This document shows positions 61,789-64,000 of a DNA stretch of 64,000 nt, piece by piece. Source of the stretch: Prevotella sp. E13-27 (GTDB lineage Bacteria > Bacteroidota > Bacteroidia > Bacteroidales > Bacteroidaceae); contig NZ_JALPSC010000002.1 in assembly GCF_023217965.1 (NCBI RefSeq), positions 372,001-436,000 on the forward strand, read 5' to 3'. Made by a program: the position numbers and the translations under genes. The notes beneath the pieces are model-generated. The model was given only the letters and a program-made list of their open reading frames with translations, ran no database searches and had not been told where the DNA came from. How positions within the stretch are numbered: position 1 is the first letter of the stretch; every line of letters begins with the position of its first letter.

Positions 61789-64000
61789 TAGCACTCAATC
61801 ACCGTAGAAACAAGGAGCAGAACAGGGCATTCATCATGGAATGCCCGCTACCTGACTACGATGCCTTGACACGTGAGGAGCGTCTCGTCAACCTGGCCAA
61901 GCGCATCAGCGATGCCACCAACGATGAGGAGCAGCGCCGACTGAAAGGCTATCTGCCATTCCGCTGTCCTCACTACACGAAGTTCAAAGAGAACTATCGC
62001 GACCGCGAACATATAGATCCTGAGAGTTTCACTTGGCAGACATGTGTGGATATTGATGACCCTGCGTTGGTGGAGCACGCCAACATGATGTCTGAGAAGC
62101 TGGACGTGCAGATTGGCGGTGAGTGGCAGGGCATGATGCTACATAAGGACTATTCGGCTCGCCGAAAGTTGCACATCGATATTCGTCTGCCGATGGGTAT
62201 GACGGTGCCTGAGGCGCAACGTGCCTATTGCAAGGCGCTGAGTACGGACAGCATGACTATCGTGGCCGACACATCATGCTTTACGCCTGAGAGGTTCATC
62301 TATATTACCCCTGCCGACTATGAGATTTATCGTGCTGACGGGTGGTATGAGCAGCTTTCTGAAGAAGAGATTGCTATGCGTAGGAAGGCTTATACGGATA
62401 GAGGTTTGAGCATTGACGGGCGTACCGAGGATGGTTCATATTTTGACCCAGGCGATGACACACCGACACCTTCGCCTGTGGCACCAACTATTATTCCGTT
62501 GGCTCCTGCCGAGAATGCTGTGGTCAATGAAAGGAAGTATCCGCAGGACTTCAAAGGGGTGACCTATACCGACATTATCCGCGAGTACTGGCGCAGGACA
62601 GGCGGCGAACCCAGCGAGGGTGAACGCAACAAGCGCCTGCATCAGTTGGCGGCTAATCTGAGGGCTATCACCGACAATAACGAGGAGTGGCTGCTGGAGG
62701 TGATGCCTCGATACGGATTGTCTGCTCAGGAAATGAGAGGCATTATCCACTCAGCCTGCAAAGAGCCAACGAAAGGCTCGCGACTGATAGATCAGATTGT
62801 TGAGAGTGAAGAGTTAAGAATGAAGAATGAAGAATTTCTTGCCGAGCAAGCGTCCAAAGGCCGAGCGGCTACCGCCATTGATGAATCCGATGATGGGAGC
62901 GCGGAAGCAAACTCTAAACTCTACACTCTCCGTTCTAAACTTCCGATAGGATTAAAAGAGAGTCTTGTGGGTGTGCCCGTGGCAATGCACATGCCTGTGC
63001 TGTGTTCGTTGATGCCGTTGGCGGCTGCATATGCCGACCAGGTGGAGGTGCGCTATTGCGACGGCGAGATGCAGAAGTTGGGTATGATGTCGATTATCTA
63101 CGGCGAACAGGCATCAGGTAAGTCGGTCTGTAAACATGCCGTTAACATCTGGAAACGTCAGTTGGACGATGAGGATGCCTTGGCTCGTAAGCGTGAAGAC
63201 GAGTGGAAGGAGCGCAAGAAGAGTCGCAAGGCCAACGAGAAGGCTCCTGAAGACCCGAAGGTGCTGATTCGTGTGGTGCCAGTGACGGTGAGCTGTTCTA
63301 CGCTGTTGAAGCGACTGAAGAATGCCAACGGTCATACACTCTTCTCGTTTGGCGAGGAGCTGGACACGCTGCGCAAGACTAATGGTGCTGGCTCGTGGTC
63401 GTCGAAATACGACATCTATCGCCTGGCATTTGACCCTATAGACTCTGAATGGGGGCAGGACTACAATAGCGACCAGGCTGAGTCGGGAGTGGTAAAAGTG
63501 GCGTATAACTGGTCGATGCTGGGTACCAGTGGGGCTGTCAGAAAGTGCTTTAAGTCAGACAACGTAGAAAATGGTCTTTCCAGCCGTATCCTGCTGGCTG
63601 AGATGCCCGACACCTCGTTTGCCAAGATGCCTCGCTATGGACGTCGTACGATGGACGATGAATCGAAGATTCAGGAGGCCGTCACCAGATTGCGCTCGTA
63701 CAGCGGCTATGTGGACACACCACGTCTCCGTAAGGCCATCGACCAATGGGTGGAAGAGCAGCGCGTAGTGGCTTTGAAAGACATTGACCACGTAAAGGAT
63801 ACCTATCGCCGTCGTGCCGCTGTCATCGGCTTTCGCTGTGGGGTTATCTTCCACCTGCTGACGGGTCGCGTGAAGGAAAGCAACGCTTGCTTGGAATTTG
63901 CCACCATGATGGCCGACTACTGCCTGAATCAGCAAATCAAGGTGTTTGGCGCCAGCCTGCAAAATCAGTATGTGGATGCCCAGCAAGAGTGTCAGCGCTA
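61776..64000 (+). CDS. VirE/DUF3987-type primase-helicase (3' end missing)
   Basis: This is at least 741 residues of the large protein that Bacteroidetes annotations call VirE or DUF3987. A BT4734-like N-terminal domain (PLPDYDALTREERLVNLAKR, then WQTCVDIDDPALVEHANMMS) is followed by a middle helical region and a RecA-like ATPase with Walker A GEQASGKS (residues 443-450) and the block LFSFGEELDTLRKTNG. It probably primes or unwinds DNA for a phage-derived or integrative element. AAGGAGG seven bases before the ATG is an unusually good Shine-Dalgarno for this phylum. Residues about 344-390 are encoded by a heptamer repeat. The frame is open to the window end. Confidence 0.85.
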   Translation, partial: MGRLIALNHRRNKEQNRAFIMECPLPDYDALTREERLVNLAKRISDATNDEEQRRLKGYLPFRCPHYTKFKENYRDREHIDPESFTWQTCVDIDDPALVEHANMMSEKLDVQIGGEWQGMMLHKDYSARRKLHIDIRLPMGMTVPEAQRAYCKALSTDSMTIVADTSCFTPERFIYITPADYEIYRADGWYEQLSEEEIAMRRKAYTDRGLSIDGRTEDGSYFDPGDDTPTPSPVAPTIIPLAPAENAVVNERKYPQDFKGVTYTDIIREYWRRTGGEPSEGERNKRLHQLAANLRAITDNNEEWLLEVMPRYGLSAQEMRGIIHSACKEPTKGSRLIDQIVESEELRMKNEEFLAEQASKGRAATAIDESDDGSAEANSKLYTLRSKLPIGLKESLVGVPVAMHMPVLCSLMPLAAAYADQVEVRYCDGEMQKLGMMSIIYGEQASGKSVCKHAVNIWKRQLDDEDALARKREDEWKERKKSRKANEKAPEDPKVLIRVVPVTVSCSTLLKRLKNANGHTLFSFGEELDTLRKTNGAGSWSSKYDIYRLAFDPIDSEWGQDYNSDQAESGVVKVAYNWSMLGTSGAVRKCFKSDNVENGLSSRILLAEMPDTSFAKMPRYGRRTMDDESKIQEAVTRLRSYSGYVDTPRLRKAIDQWVEEQRVVALKDIDHVKDTYRRRAAVIGFRCGVIFHLLTGRVKESNACLEFATMMADYCLNQQIKVFGASLQNQYVDAQQECQR
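62806..62945. repeat. In-frame heptamer repeat inside the VirE-type gene
   Basis: GAGTTAA/GAATGAA heptamers on the left and AAACTCT/ACACTCT/CCGTTCT heptamers on the right flank a GC-rich centre (GGCCGAGCGGCTACCGCC). The segment stays in frame and sits between the N-terminal and ATPase domains. Confidence 0.7.

Overview
The window looks like a Bacteroidales chromosome segment, most likely Prevotella or a close relative. Supporting signs are the -7 box TAnnTTTG (often with TTG or TTTG about 20 bases upstream), A-rich start regions with few Shine-Dalgarno sites, 'smalltalk' small proteins beside HU-like proteins, and a hemicellulase gene set resembling the Prevotella bryantii xyn cluster. No rRNA, tRNA, CRISPR array or SusC/SusD pair was seen.

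Region 1 (1-14.6 kb) handles glucuronoarabinoxylan. It holds a GH43-CBM6 gene cut by the window start, a GH3-GH115 pair, and a minus-strand operon of GPH symporter, GH10, GH43, sigma factor and GH67. A divergent SGNH acetylesterase follows. The sigma factor overlaps both neighbours by four bases. Together these genes deacetylate xylan, cut it, import oligomers, and remove glucuronic acid, arabinose and xylose.

Region 2 (14.7-22 kb) holds an isomerase-like gene, a secreted SUMF1-like protein, two paralogous outer-membrane barrels, the first smalltalk/HU cassette, and a Y1 transposase-like (RAYT) gene with REP-like repeats. Region 3 (22-29 kb) is a divergent xylanase locus with CE6-CE1, GH10-CE1 and GH30.

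Region 4 (29-35.4 kb) is housekeeping: a DnaJ-like protein, a flippase-like membrane protein, PepD, a possible structured RNA, a MATE exporter and an M15 peptidase. Region 5 (35.5-47 kb) targets pectin (rhamnogalacturonan): a double esterase, two PL11-type lyases (one very large), a retaining-type GH97, an AI-2E family permease, and tsaE. A 1032-residue STAND-type NTPase follows.

Region 6 (50.5-64 kb) is accessory. A second, nearly identical smalltalk/HU cassette is followed by a methylase remnant and a type II restriction-modification system of the CCGG class. Both of its genes are broken by identical 1311-bp IS4-like elements with different 9-bp target duplications. An intact, unrecognised, translationally coupled gene pair follows. 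Last comes a VirE/DUF3987 primase module that runs off the end.

Repeats are the other theme. Heptanucleotide arrays begin at stop codons of three genes. Hairpin mini-elements lie in frame inside GH67, the SGNH esterase and the VirE gene. GC-rich palindromes sit at the 3' ends of both smalltalk and both HU genes. The two HU cassettes carry unrelated inverted repeats at matching positions.
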